Source: Entelurus aequoreus (lineage: Eukaryota > Chordata > Actinopteri > Syngnathiformes > Syngnathidae). Taken from it: a stretch of DNA of 64,000 nucleotides. The DNA is taken from contig NC_084732.1 of the NCBI RefSeq assembly GCF_033978785.1, positions 4,330,401-4,394,400 on the forward strand, written 5' to 3'. Numbering within the stretch: the first letter of the stretch is position 1; every line of letters starts with the position of its first letter. A model generated the notes under the pieces. It was given only the letters and a program-made list of their open reading frames with translations. It was not told the DNA's origin and did no database searches. Positions 27,801-38,978 of the stretch are shown piece by piece. The translations under genes were made by a program, and so were the position numbers.

Positions 27801-28150
27801 ATTTATTCCCATGTATAGATACATGCTTTTTCATATGGTAACGGATACTACACCAATATTATTTTATAAGTAAGCCAACAAATGTTGCTTTAACGGTGTT
27901 TATTCCCATGAATAAATAAACATATTAAAATATGGTAAGGAATACTAGACAAATAATATAATTTTATAAGTAACCCAACAAATGGTGTTTTAATTGAGTT
28001 TATTCCCATGAATCAATACATAAACACATTAAAATAGGGGAACAGATACTACACAAATAATATTATTTCATAAGCAACCCAACAAATGGTGTTTTAATTG
28101 CGTTTATTCCCATGCATAAATAAACACATTAATATACAGTAGATAAGGGA
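21871..28150. repeat. ~99-bp satellite, about 63 monomers, with 5-6-monomer higher-order units
   Basis: The monomer contains GGTAACGGATACTACACAAAT, then TTATTATATAAGCAACCCAA (or TAAGTAACCCAAC), AAATGGTGTTTTAATTG and GTTTATTCCCATGAATAAAT. It repeats at 96-103-bp spacing over 6.3 kb. Marker words show longer periods. TCATATAGTAG(C/T)GGATAC occurs at 22481, 23082 and 23563 (601 and 481 bp). AAACCCTTTTTAATATGG occurs near 26531, 27027 and 27524 (about 497 bp). Each monomer carries AATAAA-like words on the + strand, so a transcript would meet a polyadenylation hexamer about every 100 bp. No coding potential. Confidence 0.93.
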
Positions 28151-28329
28151 TTTCATCATAAATAATTTTGCATCAGCTCTGCTCTTTTAATGTCTCTAAT
28201 TTCCTTTGTGTTCTTTGATGTTTCGCTCTCACACACATGCTTATGTGTGCTATGGCTATGAGGTTGTTTTTCTCTCCCCTTGGCCTCAATCTGGACTCCC
28301 TCTCCAGTGGCCCAGGCTTAGACTGAAGT
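28151..28329. other. Unique or dispersed-repeat sequence, not classified
   Basis: Contains TTTCGCTCTCACACACATGC..TGTGTGCTATGGCTATGAGG..CCCCTTGGCCTCAATCTGG..CCAGTGGCCCAGGC. It has the look of a dispersed element fragment, but I cannot name the family from the sequence alone. Confidence 0.3.
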
Positions 28330-28506
28330 GTTCAACTTTAGGATAATAAGTCCGCGCCGCCGATGCCGAGGTCGGTAAGCACGCCTGAATCGTTCAACTT
28401 TAGGATAATAAGTCCACGCTGCCGATGCCGAGGTCGGTAAGCACGCCTGAATCGTTCAACTTTAGGATAATAAGTCCACGCTGCCGATGCCGAGGTTGGT
28501 AAGCGC
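28330..28506. repeat. 62-bp tandem repeat, ~2.9 copies
   Basis: GTTCAACTTTAGGATAATAA followed by GTCC(G/A)CGC(C/T)GCCGATGCCG and a CACGCCTGAATC end starts at 28330, 28392 and 28454, an exact 62-bp period. Copies differ at a few CpG/TpG positions, as expected from CpG decay. The complement shows a repeated frame (YYPKVERFRRAYRPRHRQRG type) that is only a reading of the repeat. Confidence 0.92.
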
Positions 28507-29088
28507 GGCGCTAATGTTTGCAAGCCCATTATCTCCCCACATTCATCAGACCTTTCATTAGCGTCGTCGCGCGTGTTAAAGAGCAAACACGGAGCTTCCC
28601 GCCAGTCTTCCCGACGTCAACACGGTAAGTACGGCGGTGAGGTGGATTCGGAGAGCGTCTCGTTAGGTAACGTTTTGCAGCGGCTCATCTGAAAGTCTGA
28701 TGCTCCTTCTTGGCCCCTCGCGCCGTAGGAGGCGCACGAGCCATCTTCCGTCGCCGCCGTCTGATTAGCATTGACGACGGCGTGATGTAACCCTTAGCTC
28801 ATGCATTATTCATCAGGCATGTTTACCCGTTTGGAGGTGTTTGACGCCTAAATATTCCTGCACGCGACCTTTCTGAGTGACTGACAGGAAGTATTGATCT
28901 GTACTTACGCTCTTGTCTTACCTACATTTTGACTTGGTTTATATTTTTTGTTGCCTCACTGCAGTGGTTCTGGTTCTGGTTCTGGATCTGGGAGGGACAC
29001 TTGCACGATATGAACAATAAATGATATTAACAGGCTTCTTTCCAGGAACTTTAACTTTACTTCCAGGAAGTAAAGGTTTCTGTAGACC
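28507..29088. other. CpG-containing island, candidate regulatory element or first exon
   Basis: 28510-28790 is G/C-richer with many CpGs (CATTAGCGTCGTCGCGCG, CGTCGCCGCCGTCTGATTAG). It has a donor-like ACACGGTAAGTACGG with the GT at 28625-28626. Downstream is CTCATGCATTATTCATCAGG. Without an open frame or acceptor partner this is best described as possible promoter or conserved non-coding sequence. Nothing repetitive seen. Confidence 0.3.
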
Positions 29089-29150
29089 AGGGGTGTCCAA
29101 ACTGTTTGACCTGGGGGTCACATGGTGCTAAAAATTGCTTTTTGTTTATA
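29089..29150. mobile_element. Fragment with hAT-like end (CAGGGGTGTCCAAAC)
   Basis: The word CAGGGGTGTCCAAACTGTTT followed by GACCTGGGGGTCACATGG is the typical terminus of hAT-type elements in vertebrates. Only the end is visible. The sequence then runs into a long (TA)n tract, so the element is truncated or its interior is replaced by the microsatellite. Confidence 0.45.
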
Positions 29151-29465
<315 letters not shown>

Positions 29466-29513
29466 CTTATTCATGGCTATTTAAAAGAGACGTTCAAAAG
29501 TCTGGCTTGTTTT

Positions 29514-29514
<1 letters not shown>

Positions 29515-29556
<42 letters not shown>
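29515..29556. repeat. (GTT)n triplet repeat
   Basis: About 14 uninterrupted GTT/TTG triplets directly inside the left arm of the inverted repeat. The right arm has a shorter AAC run (about 30305-30322), so the two expanded independently after the inversion arose. Confidence 0.93.
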
Positions 29557-29558
<2 letters not shown>

Positions 29559-29597
29559 TTTATCAAACAAACATTCAGTTGGACGAAATAGATTTAA

Positions 29598-29903
<306 letters not shown>

Positions 29904-30370
29904 AATTATTTATCTTTATTTGGATTTTGGATTCAATTTTCAAGTGCATTATCCTAAAGGGTAATATTTCAAGTGTACACACACCAGGTATGGTAATATA
30001 ATTTTATACTTACATTTTTACTATAGTTTTATTTATACTTCTTTTTAAATACATAAATGCATTTTATTCTTATATTAATTGCGTATTTCTTTTTTCTTTT
30101 TTTCTTCATTGTTAAAATGCTACACATGTTTTTAGGTGAGTGACATTTTTAACTATGTACGTCACTGCCCGAGCTCGGAAATACGAAACCGCCTTTTGGA
30201 ATATTTAAAATAAAAAATATTTATTTATAGCAAATTTTTTCAGAATTATTCCCACCAATGGGGTAATATTTGAGCAATGTAAATCTATTTTGTTTAATAA
30301 AAAGCAACAACAACAACAACAATAACAAACAAGCCAGACTTTTGAACGTCTCTTTTAAATAGCCATGAAT

Positions 30371-31030
30371 CCCACGTCGAGTGCATCGCTGCACCAGGGG
30401 CGTGCAAGCATGCAAACGAGGTGCAATGTCCTCCAAGAGAAACCCGCTTCGGAACAGTCCAGCCGGGAGAAACCCAACAACTGCGTGTTTGTTTTTGCTT
30501 TCCGACATCACGTACATGCGGTCGCACAAGTCAACGCGACTGAAGCCGAGCGTATTTAATAGCACGCCCATTACTAATAACTCCTCCACGCCGTTACTTT
30601 TACCTTCTGACACAATATTTGGCCGAGGTGGCGGCGAGATAAAATGTCAGCTGTCGTGCTGATCAACATATCAAGTGAAAGGTCGAGCCTCTCTGTTGCC
30701 TCATCACAGATTATTGCTTCCGCCGTGGCGGAGCATCAACACATTTTAAGAGCTTCACTCGGGCTTTTTTCCCACCTATCGGCTCGTCATAATTGAGTGT
30801 CGCAGATGCTGTGGTCATTTGCATAAACCCTTCAAAAGGAGCGCTAATTGGAAATAGTCTAGTTATTTCCTGAATGTAAAACTACTAATATTGTGTAGTG
30901 TATCATACATGTATTAATAAAGACATGTGCAACTATATGGTTTCTCTCCCATTTTCTCTAATTGAAAAAATACAAGTATTATATATTGTGGTAAAGAACT
31001 GTCATTAAAATCTGCCCCAACCTTGTTAGA
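30371..31030. other. Non-repetitive island with an octamer; candidate conserved element
   Basis: Balanced sequence with CpGs and no tandem structure. The right portion (30640-30860) contains CATCACAGATTATTGCTTCC, CGTCATAATTGAGTGTCGC and TGGTCATTTGCATAAACC, the last including the POU octamer ATTTGCAT at 30817-30824. The open frames here (60-130 codons on both strands) overlap each other and partly read the inverted-repeat arm, so they are not called. Function inferred only from composition. Confidence 0.35.
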
Positions 31031-31190
31031 CCAGTTGATCTGCCATTTATTTTCTGGTCTGGGGCACGGATTTGGTGACCACAGATTGAGGCGCTAGCTG
31101 TCCAAAGTCGGGACCCAGGGTGGACCACTCATCTGTGCATCAGTTGGGGACGTCTCTGTGCTGCTGACCTGTCTCCACTCAAGATGATCT
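31031..31190. mobile_element. Dispersed teleost repeat leading into the minisatellite
   Basis: GGGTGGACCACTCATCTGTG..CATCAGTTGGGGACGTCTCT..CTGCTGACCTGTCTCCACTC..AAGATGATCTCCTGCTGG is, from memory, a very common teleost interspersed repeat. In it the GATCCACTATGGACTGGACT word normally follows in one or a few copies. Here it serves as the left flank of a large expansion of that word. Family and superfamily not assigned. Confidence 0.5.
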
Positions 31191-33080
31191 CCTGCTGGCA
31201 CCACTATGGACTGGACTCTCACTATTATGTTAGATCCACTATGGACTGGACTCTCACACTATTATGTTAGATCCACTATGGACTGGACTCTCACACTATT
31301 ATGTTAGATCCACTATGGACTGGACTCTCACACTATTATGTTAGATCCACTATGGACTGGACTCTCACACTATTATGTTAGATCCACTATGGACTGGACT
31401 CTCACACTATTATGTTAGATCCACTATGGACTGGACTCTCACTATTATGTTAGATCCACTATGGACTGGACTCTCACTATTATGTTAGATCCACTATGGA
31501 CTGGACTCTCACTATTATGTTAGATCCACTATGGACTGGACTCTCACACTATTATGTTAGATCCACTATGGACTGGACTGTCACTATTATGTTAGATCCA
31601 CTATGGACTGGACTCTCACTATTATGTTAGATCCATTATGGACTGGACTCTCACTATTATGTTAGATCCACTATGGACTGGACTCTCACACTATTATGTT
31701 AGATCCACTATGGACTGGACTCTCACACTATTATGTTAGATCCACTATGGACTGGACTCTCACACTATTATGTTAGATCCACTATGGACTGGACTCTCAC
31801 TATTATGTTAGATCCACTATGGACTGGACTCTCACTATTATGTTAGATCCACTATGGACTGGACTCTCACTATTATGTTAGATCCACTATGGACTGGACT
31901 CTCACACTATTATGTTAGATCCACTATGGACTGGACTGTCACTATTATGTTAGATCCACTATGGACTGGACTCTCACTATTATGTTAGATCCATTATGGA
32001 CTGGACTCTCACTATTATGTTAGATCCACTATGGACTGGACTCTCACACTATTATGTTAGATCCACTATGAACTGGACTCTCACACTATTATGTTAGATC
32101 CACTATGGACTGGACTCACACTATTGTGTTAGATCCACTATGGACTGGACTCTCACACTATTATGTTAGATCCACTATGGACTGGACTCTCACTATTATG
32201 TTAGATCCACTATGGACTGGACTCTCACACTATAATGTTAGATCCACTATGGACTGGACTCTCACACTATTATGTTAGATCCACTATGGACTGGACTCTC
32301 ACTATTATGTTAGATCCACTATGGACTGGACTCTCACTATTATGTTAGATCCACTATGGACTGGACTCTCACTATTATGTTAGATCCACTATGGACTGGA
32401 CTCTCACACTATTATGTTAGATCCACTATGGACTGGACTGTCACTATTATGTTAGATCCACTATGGACTGGACTCTCACTATTATGTTAGATCCATTATG
32501 GACTGGACTCTCACTATTATGTTAGATCCACTATGGACTGGACTCTCACACTATTATGTTAGATCCACTATGAACTGGACTCTCACACTATTATGTTAGA
32601 TCCACTATGGACTGGACTCACACTATTGTGTTAGATCCACTATGGACTGGACTCTCACACTATTATGTTAGATCCACTATGGACTGGACTCTCACTATTA
32701 TGTTAGATCCACTATGGACTGGACTCTCACACTATTATGTTAGATCCACTATGGACTGGACTCCCACACTATTATGTTAGATCCACTATGAACTGGACTC
32801 TCACTATTATGTTAGATCCACTATGGACTGGACTCTCACACTATTATGTTAGATCCACTATGAACTGGACTCTCACTATTATGTTAGATCCACTATGGAC
32901 TGGACTCTCACTATTATGTTAGATCCACTATGGACTGGACTCTCACTATTATGTTAGATCCACTATGGACTGGACTCTCACTATTATGTTAGATCCACTA
33001 TGGACTGGACTCTCACTATTATGTTAGATCCACTATGGACTGGACTCTCACTATTATGTTTGATCCACTATGGACTGGAC
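31191..33080. repeat. 35/37-bp minisatellite, about 52 copies
   Basis: The unit is CTATTATGTTAGATCCACTA + TGGACTGGACTCTCA, with or without an extra CA before the next unit (35 or 37 bp). Variant units act as landmarks. GACTGTCAC occurs at about 31580, 31938 and 32440, and CCATTATGG about 55 bp after each of them, giving the same spacings of 358 and 502 bp. Blocks of about 10 and 14 units have thus been duplicated whole. An open frame at 32737-32922 is a reading of the repeat. Confidence 0.95.
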
Positions 33081-36000
33081 TATTTTATTGCAATTAAGAA
33101 ACTTCTCTATGAATGTTTGATATTGTCCTAGATATGTGAAAGATGCTACCTGTTAGCCTGCTAACATTTAGTTTAGTTAACTTGTCATGTGACAAACGCT
33201 ATATGTTAGCATGCTAACTTTAGCATGCTAATCATCATTATATCCTACCATGTGTCAATCACACATCTTTTTTTTAAATCAAGGCTTAGGTCAGGCTGAT
33301 TACAAAAATTAGTAAACAAATACTCTTCATAAGAAGGGACCCATAATTATACAATTACAGTGCAAAAATGAATCAATTCGAACTAAATTAATATTAATAA
33401 TATATATGTTTCTCATATAAACGGTCAAAATTATAGCTTCAACATTTTAGTCATATTTTGGGAAACTTCACTATGAATGTTTGATATTGTCCTAGATATG
33501 TGAAAGATGCTACCTGTTAGCATGCTAACATTTAGTTTAGTTAACTTGGTATGTGACAAACGCTATATGTTAGCATGCTAACTTTAGCATGCTAATCATC
33601 ATTATATCTAACCATGTGTCAATCACACATCTTTTTTTAAAATCAAGGCTTAGGTCAGGCTGATTACAAAAATGAGTAAACAAATACACTTCATAAAAAG
33701 GGACCCATAATTATGCAATTACAGTGCAAAAATGAATCAATTCGAACTAAATTAATAATAATGATAATATATGTTTCTCATATAAACTGTCAATAAAATT
33801 AAAGTGCTAATAAAAAATACATTTTCAACATTTTAGTCATATTTTTTTGCGCTTAAGAAACTTCTCTATGAATGTTTGATATTGTCCTAGGTATGTGAAA
33901 GATGCTACCTGTTAGCATGCTAACATTTAGTTTAGTTAACTTGGTAGGTGACACACGCTACATGTTAGCGTGCTAACTTTAGCATGCTAATCATCATTAT
34001 ATCCAACCATGTGTTAATCACAAATAGCTTTTATCAAGGCTTAGGTCAGGCTGATTACAAAAATTTGTAAACAAATACACTTCATAAAAAGGGACCCATA
34101 ATTATACAATTACAGTGAAAAATTAATCAATTCGAACTAAATTAATAATAATGATAATATATGTTTCTCATATAAACTGTCAATAAAATTAAAGTGCTAA
34201 TAAAAAATACATTTTCAACATTTTAGTCATATTTTTTTGCGCTTAAGAAACTTCTCTATGAATGTTTGATATTGTCCTAGGTATGTGAAAGATGCTACCT
34301 GTTAGCATGCTAACATTTAGTTTAGTTAACTTGGTAGGTGACAAACGCTACATGTTAGCGTGCTAACTTTAGCATGTTAATCATCATTATATCCTACCCT
34401 GTGTCAATCACACATCTTTTTTAAAAATCAAGGCTTAGGTCAGGCTGATTACAAAAATTAGTAAACAAATACTCTTCATAAGAAGGGACCCATAATTATA
34501 CAATTACAGTGCAAAAATGAATCAATTCGAACTAAATTAATATTAATAATATATATGTTTCTCATATAAACAGTCAAAATTATAGCTTCAACTTTTTAGT
34601 CATATTTTGGGAAACTTCTCTATGAATGTTTGATATTGTCATTGGTATGTGAAAGATGCTACCTGTTAGCATGCTAACATTAGGTTTAGTTAACTTGGCA
34701 TGTGAAAAACGCTACATGTTAGCATGCTAACTTTAGCATGCTAATCATCATTATATCTAACCATGTGTCAATCACAAATAGCTTTTATCAAGGCTTAGGT
34801 CAGGCTGATTACAAAAATTTGTAAACAAATACACTTCATAAGAAGGGACCCATAATAATGCAATTACAGTGAAAAATTAATCAATTCGAACTAAATTAAT
34901 AATAATGATAATATATGTTTCTCATATAAGCTGTCAATAAAATTAAAGTGCAAATAAAAAATACATTTTCAACATTTTAGTCATATTTTTTTGCGCTTAA
35001 GAAACTTCTCTATGAATGTTTGATATTGTCCTAGGTATGTGAAAGATGCTACCTGTTAGCATGCTAACATTTAGTTTAGTTAACTTGGTAGGTGACAAAC
35101 GCTACATGTTAGCATGCTAACTTTAGCACGCTAATCATCATTATATCCAACCATGTGTTAATCACAAATAGCTTTTATCAAGGCTTAGGTCAGGCTGATT
35201 ACAAAAATTTGTAAACAAATACACTTCATAAGAAGGGAACCATAATTATGCAATTACAGTGAAAAATTGATCAATTCGAACTAAATTAATAATAATGATA
35301 ATATATGTTTCTCATATAAACTGTCAATAAAATTAAAGTGCTAATAAAAAATAAATTTTCAACATTTTAGTCATATTTTTTTGCGCTTAAGAAACTTCTC
35401 TATGAATGTTTGATATTGTCCTTGGTTTGTGAAAGATGCTACCTGTTAGCATGCTAACATTTAGTTTAGTTAACTTGGCATTTGACAAACGCTATATGTT
35501 AGCATGCTAACTTTAGCATGCTAATCATCATTATATCTAACCATGTGTCAATCACACATCTTTTTTTTAAATCAAGGCTTAGGTCAGGCTGATTACAAAC
35601 ATTAGTAAACAAATACACTTCATAAGAAGGGACCCATAATTATGCAATTACAGTGCAAAAATGAATCAATTCGAACTAAATTAATAATAATGATAATATA
35701 TGTTTCGCATATAAACTGTCAATAAAATTAAAGTGCAAATAAAAAATAAATTTTCAACATTTTAGTCATATTTTTTTGCGCTTAAGAAACTTCTCTATGA
35801 ATGTTTGATATTGTCCTAGGTATGTGAAAGATGCTACCTGTTAGCATGCTAACATTTGGTTTAGTTAACTTGGCATGTGACAAACGCTACATGTTAGCAT
35901 GCTAACTTTAGCACGCTAATCATCATTATATCCAACCATGTGTTAATCACAAATAGCTTTTATCAAGGCTTAGGTCAGGCTGATTACAAAAATGAGTAAA

Positions 36001-36185
36001 CAAATACACTTCATTCAAAAATGAATCAATTCGAACTAAATTAATAATATAATATAATATAATATAATATAACTCATATAAACTGTCAATAAAATTAAAG
36101 TGCAAATAAAAATACGGCTTCAACATTTTAGTCATATTTTTTTGCGCTTAAGAAACTTCTCAATGAATGTTTGATATTGTCCTTA
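33081..36185. repeat. ~390-bp tandem array, about 8 copies, rich in GTTAGCATGCTAAC palindromes
   Basis: GAATGTTTGATATTGTC recurs at 33111, 33475, 33870, 34260, 34624, 35014, 35404, 35799 and 36164, with spacings of 364 to 395 bp. Short (~364) and long (~390-395) versions alternate irregularly. The short ones lack a segment around AAACTGTCAATAAAATTAAAG. Each unit holds ACCTGTTAGCATGCTAACAT and ATGTTAGCATGCTAACTTTA, that is, one or two copies of a perfect 14-bp palindrome. No coding potential. Confidence 0.93.
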
Positions 36186-37020
36186 CTGCCACAAGTGGTG
36201 GAGAAGTGTATTACAACTAAATACGGATGAGAAACAGATAGGTTTTGGCGGCCCAATGGCCCTATGGCTAAGAAACACTGACTTAGATGACACTATTGTC
36301 ACATTTGTGTAGTTCTCAACACAAAGGGCCTCCAGCTTGTACATGAAAGAGTGGTATTTCCTGGTGTTTTGGGACAGGTAAAAAGGTAAAATCGTCAGGC
36401 AGGTGCAATCCCGCACTTTAAAATCTTTGAAGGCGCATCTTGAGAGGAGAAAAAAGAAAAAGGAAAACATCATCAAAGGGGAGACGTGATGCGCTTCAAG
36501 GACGCCGTCTCTTTGCTCCGTCTGCCTCCGACTCCTGGCGGTAACCCCCGGAGACGGCCCCGTGGTTTTTTTTTTTTCGGGATGGAAGCGGCCCTCGTCG
36601 GGGGGCGCCCCGAGAGCGCTGCGGGCGAGTGTCGCTCCCCATCGGACGCCACTTGTAAAGCGCCGTGCGTGTTTCGAAATAAACACGTCACGCGCCGGCG
36701 TCTTGAGAGGCCTTTTTTATTTCTTTATTTATTTCTCCCCCAGTTTGCCCCCGACCCGCTTTTCAACTCTCTGACTTTGACAAAGTCTGAGAATCTTTGC
36801 GGCTCTGGCACGGAGACTTTGCCACGTGTGATCACTTTGCACAAACACAACTTGGAGTCTGGCTGCTTGTTGTGCAAACAAAACACGCAAAATATGCAAT
36901 ATTTGCCCCCCAAAAAACTTCAAAGTGGAATATTTGATGTGAAGTAATTGGAGCCTTAAATAGGTCAATATGTCATAACATTGATTTTAATGCATTGTTA
37001 TATTTTGAAGAATGAGTTGT
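36186..37020. other. Non-repetitive island with G/C-rich core, candidate regulatory sequence
   Basis: 36480-36700 is G/C-rich with CpGs (GGCGGTAACCCCCGGAGACG, GTCGGGGGGCGCCCCGAGAG). A long pyrimidine tract ends in CCCCCAG at about 36741. Open frames of up to 167 codons exist on both strands over the same bases (complement 36183-36686, + 36486-36947). They contain homopolymer-derived runs and match no family I know, so I treat them as chance openings in G/C-rich DNA. Flanked by an array on the left and a Rex3 element on the right. Confidence 0.35.
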
Positions 37021-38978
37021 TGTTTGTTCCTCCTCTCTGAGCTGCCACCTTATTGTGGTAGAGGAGTTTTCGTGTCCCAATGATCCTAGGAGCTATGTTT
37101 TCCGGGGGCTTTATGCCCCCTGGTAGGGTCTCCCAAGACAAACTTGTCCTAGGTGAGGGATCAGACAAAGAACAGCTCGAAGACCGTTATGACCATCGTG
37201 CCCGGATGTGGGGCACGATGGTGGCTGGGCCTGTCGCCATGGGGCCCGGCCGGGCACAGCCCGAAGAGGAAACGTGGGTCCCCCTTCCAATGGGCTCACC
37301 ACCCATAGCAGGGGCCATAGAGGTCGGGTGCATTGTGAGCTGGGCGGAAGCCGAAAGCAGGGCACTTGGCGGTCCGATCCTCGACTACATAATCTAGCTC
37401 TTGGGACGTGGAACGTCACCTCGCTGGGGGGGAAGGAGCCTGAGCTAGTGTGCGAGGTGGAAAAATTCTGGCTAGATATAGTCGGACTTACTTTGACGCA
37501 CAGCAAGGGCTCTGGAACCCGTTCTCTTGAGAGGGGCTGGACTCTATTCCACTCTGGCGTTGCCAGCAGTGAGAGGCGACGGGCTGGGGTGGCAATTCTT
37601 GTTGCCCTCCCAGCTCAAAGCCTGCACGTTGGAGTTCAACCCAGTGGACGAGAGGGTAGCTTATCGATGTAGAGGAGTTTGCGTGTCCCAATGATCCTAG
37701 GAGCTATGTTTTCCGGGGGATTTATGCCCCCTGGTAGGGTCTCCCAAGACAAACTGGTCCTAGGTGAGGGATCAGACAAAGAACAGCTCGAAGACCATTA
37801 TGAAGAATACAAACGAAGGACCCAGATCTCACCGGGGCCCCCCTCTGGAGCCAGGCCCGGATGTGGGGCACGATGGTGGCTGGGCCTGTCGCCATGGGGC
37901 CCGGCCAGGCACAGCGCGAAGAGGAAACGTTGGTCCCCCTTCCAATGGGCTCACCACCCATAGCAGGGGCCATAGAGGTCGGGTGCATTGCGAGCTGGGC
38001 GGAAGCCGAAAGCAGGGCACTTGGCGGTCCGATCCTCCACTACATAAGCTAGCTCTTGGGACATGGCACGTCGCCTCGCTTGGGGGGAAGGAGCCAGAGC
38101 TAGTGCGCGAGGTGGAGAAGTTCCGGCTAGATATAGTCGGACTTACTTTGACGCACAGCAAGGGCTCTGGAACCAGTTCTCTTGAGAGGGGCTGGACTCT
38201 ATTCCACTCTGGCGTTGCCAGCAGTGAGAGGCGACGGGCTGGGGTGGCAATTCTTGTTGCCCTCCCAGCTCAAAGCCTGCATGTTGGAGTTCAACCCAGT
38301 GGACAAGAGGGTAGCTTATCGTGGTAGAGGAGTTTGCGTGTCCCAATGATCCTAGGAGCTATGTTTTCCGGGGGCTTTATGCCCCCTGGTAGGGACTCCC
38401 AAGACAAACTGGTCCTAGGTGAGGGATCAGACAAAGAACAGCTCGAAGACCATTATGAAGAATACAAACGAAGGACCCAGATTTCACCGGGGCCCCCCTC
38501 TGGAGCCAGGCCCGGATGTGGGGCACCATGGTGGATGGGCCTGTCGCCATGGGGCCCGGCCGGGCACAGCCCGAAGAGGAAACGTGGGTCCCCCTTCCAA
38601 TGGGCTCACCACCCATAGCAGGGGCCATAGAGGTCGGGTGCATTGCGAGCTGGGCGGAAGCCGAAAGCAGGGCACTTGGCGGTCCGATCCTCGACTACAT
38701 AAGCTAGCTCATGGGACGTGGAACGTCACCTCGCTGGGGGGGGGGAAGGAGCCTGAGCTAGTGTGCGAGGTGGAGAAATTCCGGCTACATATAGTCGGAC
38801 TTACTTTGACGCACAGCAAGGGCTCTGGAACCAGTTCTATTGAGAGGGCCTGGACTCTATTCCACTCTGGCTTTGCCAGCAGTGAGAGGCGACGGGCAGG
38901 GGTGGCAATTCTTGTTGCCCTCCCAGCTCAAATCCTGCACGTTGGAGTTTAACCCAGTGGACGAGAGGGTAGCTTATC
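37021..38978 (+). mobile_element. Three tandem copies of the Rex3 5' region (5' UTR plus start of endonuclease)
   Basis: Units start at GTGGTAGAGGAG near 37055, 37669 and 38321, and a fourth begins the longer element at 38979. Spacings are about 614, 652 and 658 bp. Each has the same head (TGATCCTAGGAGCTATG, CTGGTAGGG(T/A)CTCCCAAG) and an endonuclease start, encoded as LALGTWNVTSL or LALGTWHVASL and continuing through RLDIVGLTLTHSKGSGT. Each ends just after GAGAGGGTAGCTTATC, where it joins the next head instead of continuing into the catalytic domain. The first unit lacks about 44 bp present in the others. None can encode a complete protein. Confidence 0.85.

Noticed and set aside
31191..33080. 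CRISPR-like regular repeats
   Set aside because: Units are directly adjacent without unique spacers, the genome is eukaryotic, and the word is a known type of fish minisatellite.
36183..36947. Frames of 153-167 codons on opposite strands in the G/C-rich island
   Set aside because: Mutually overlapping, include homopolymer-coded runs (FFFF, KKKK), and are expected by chance in stop-poor G/C-rich sequence.
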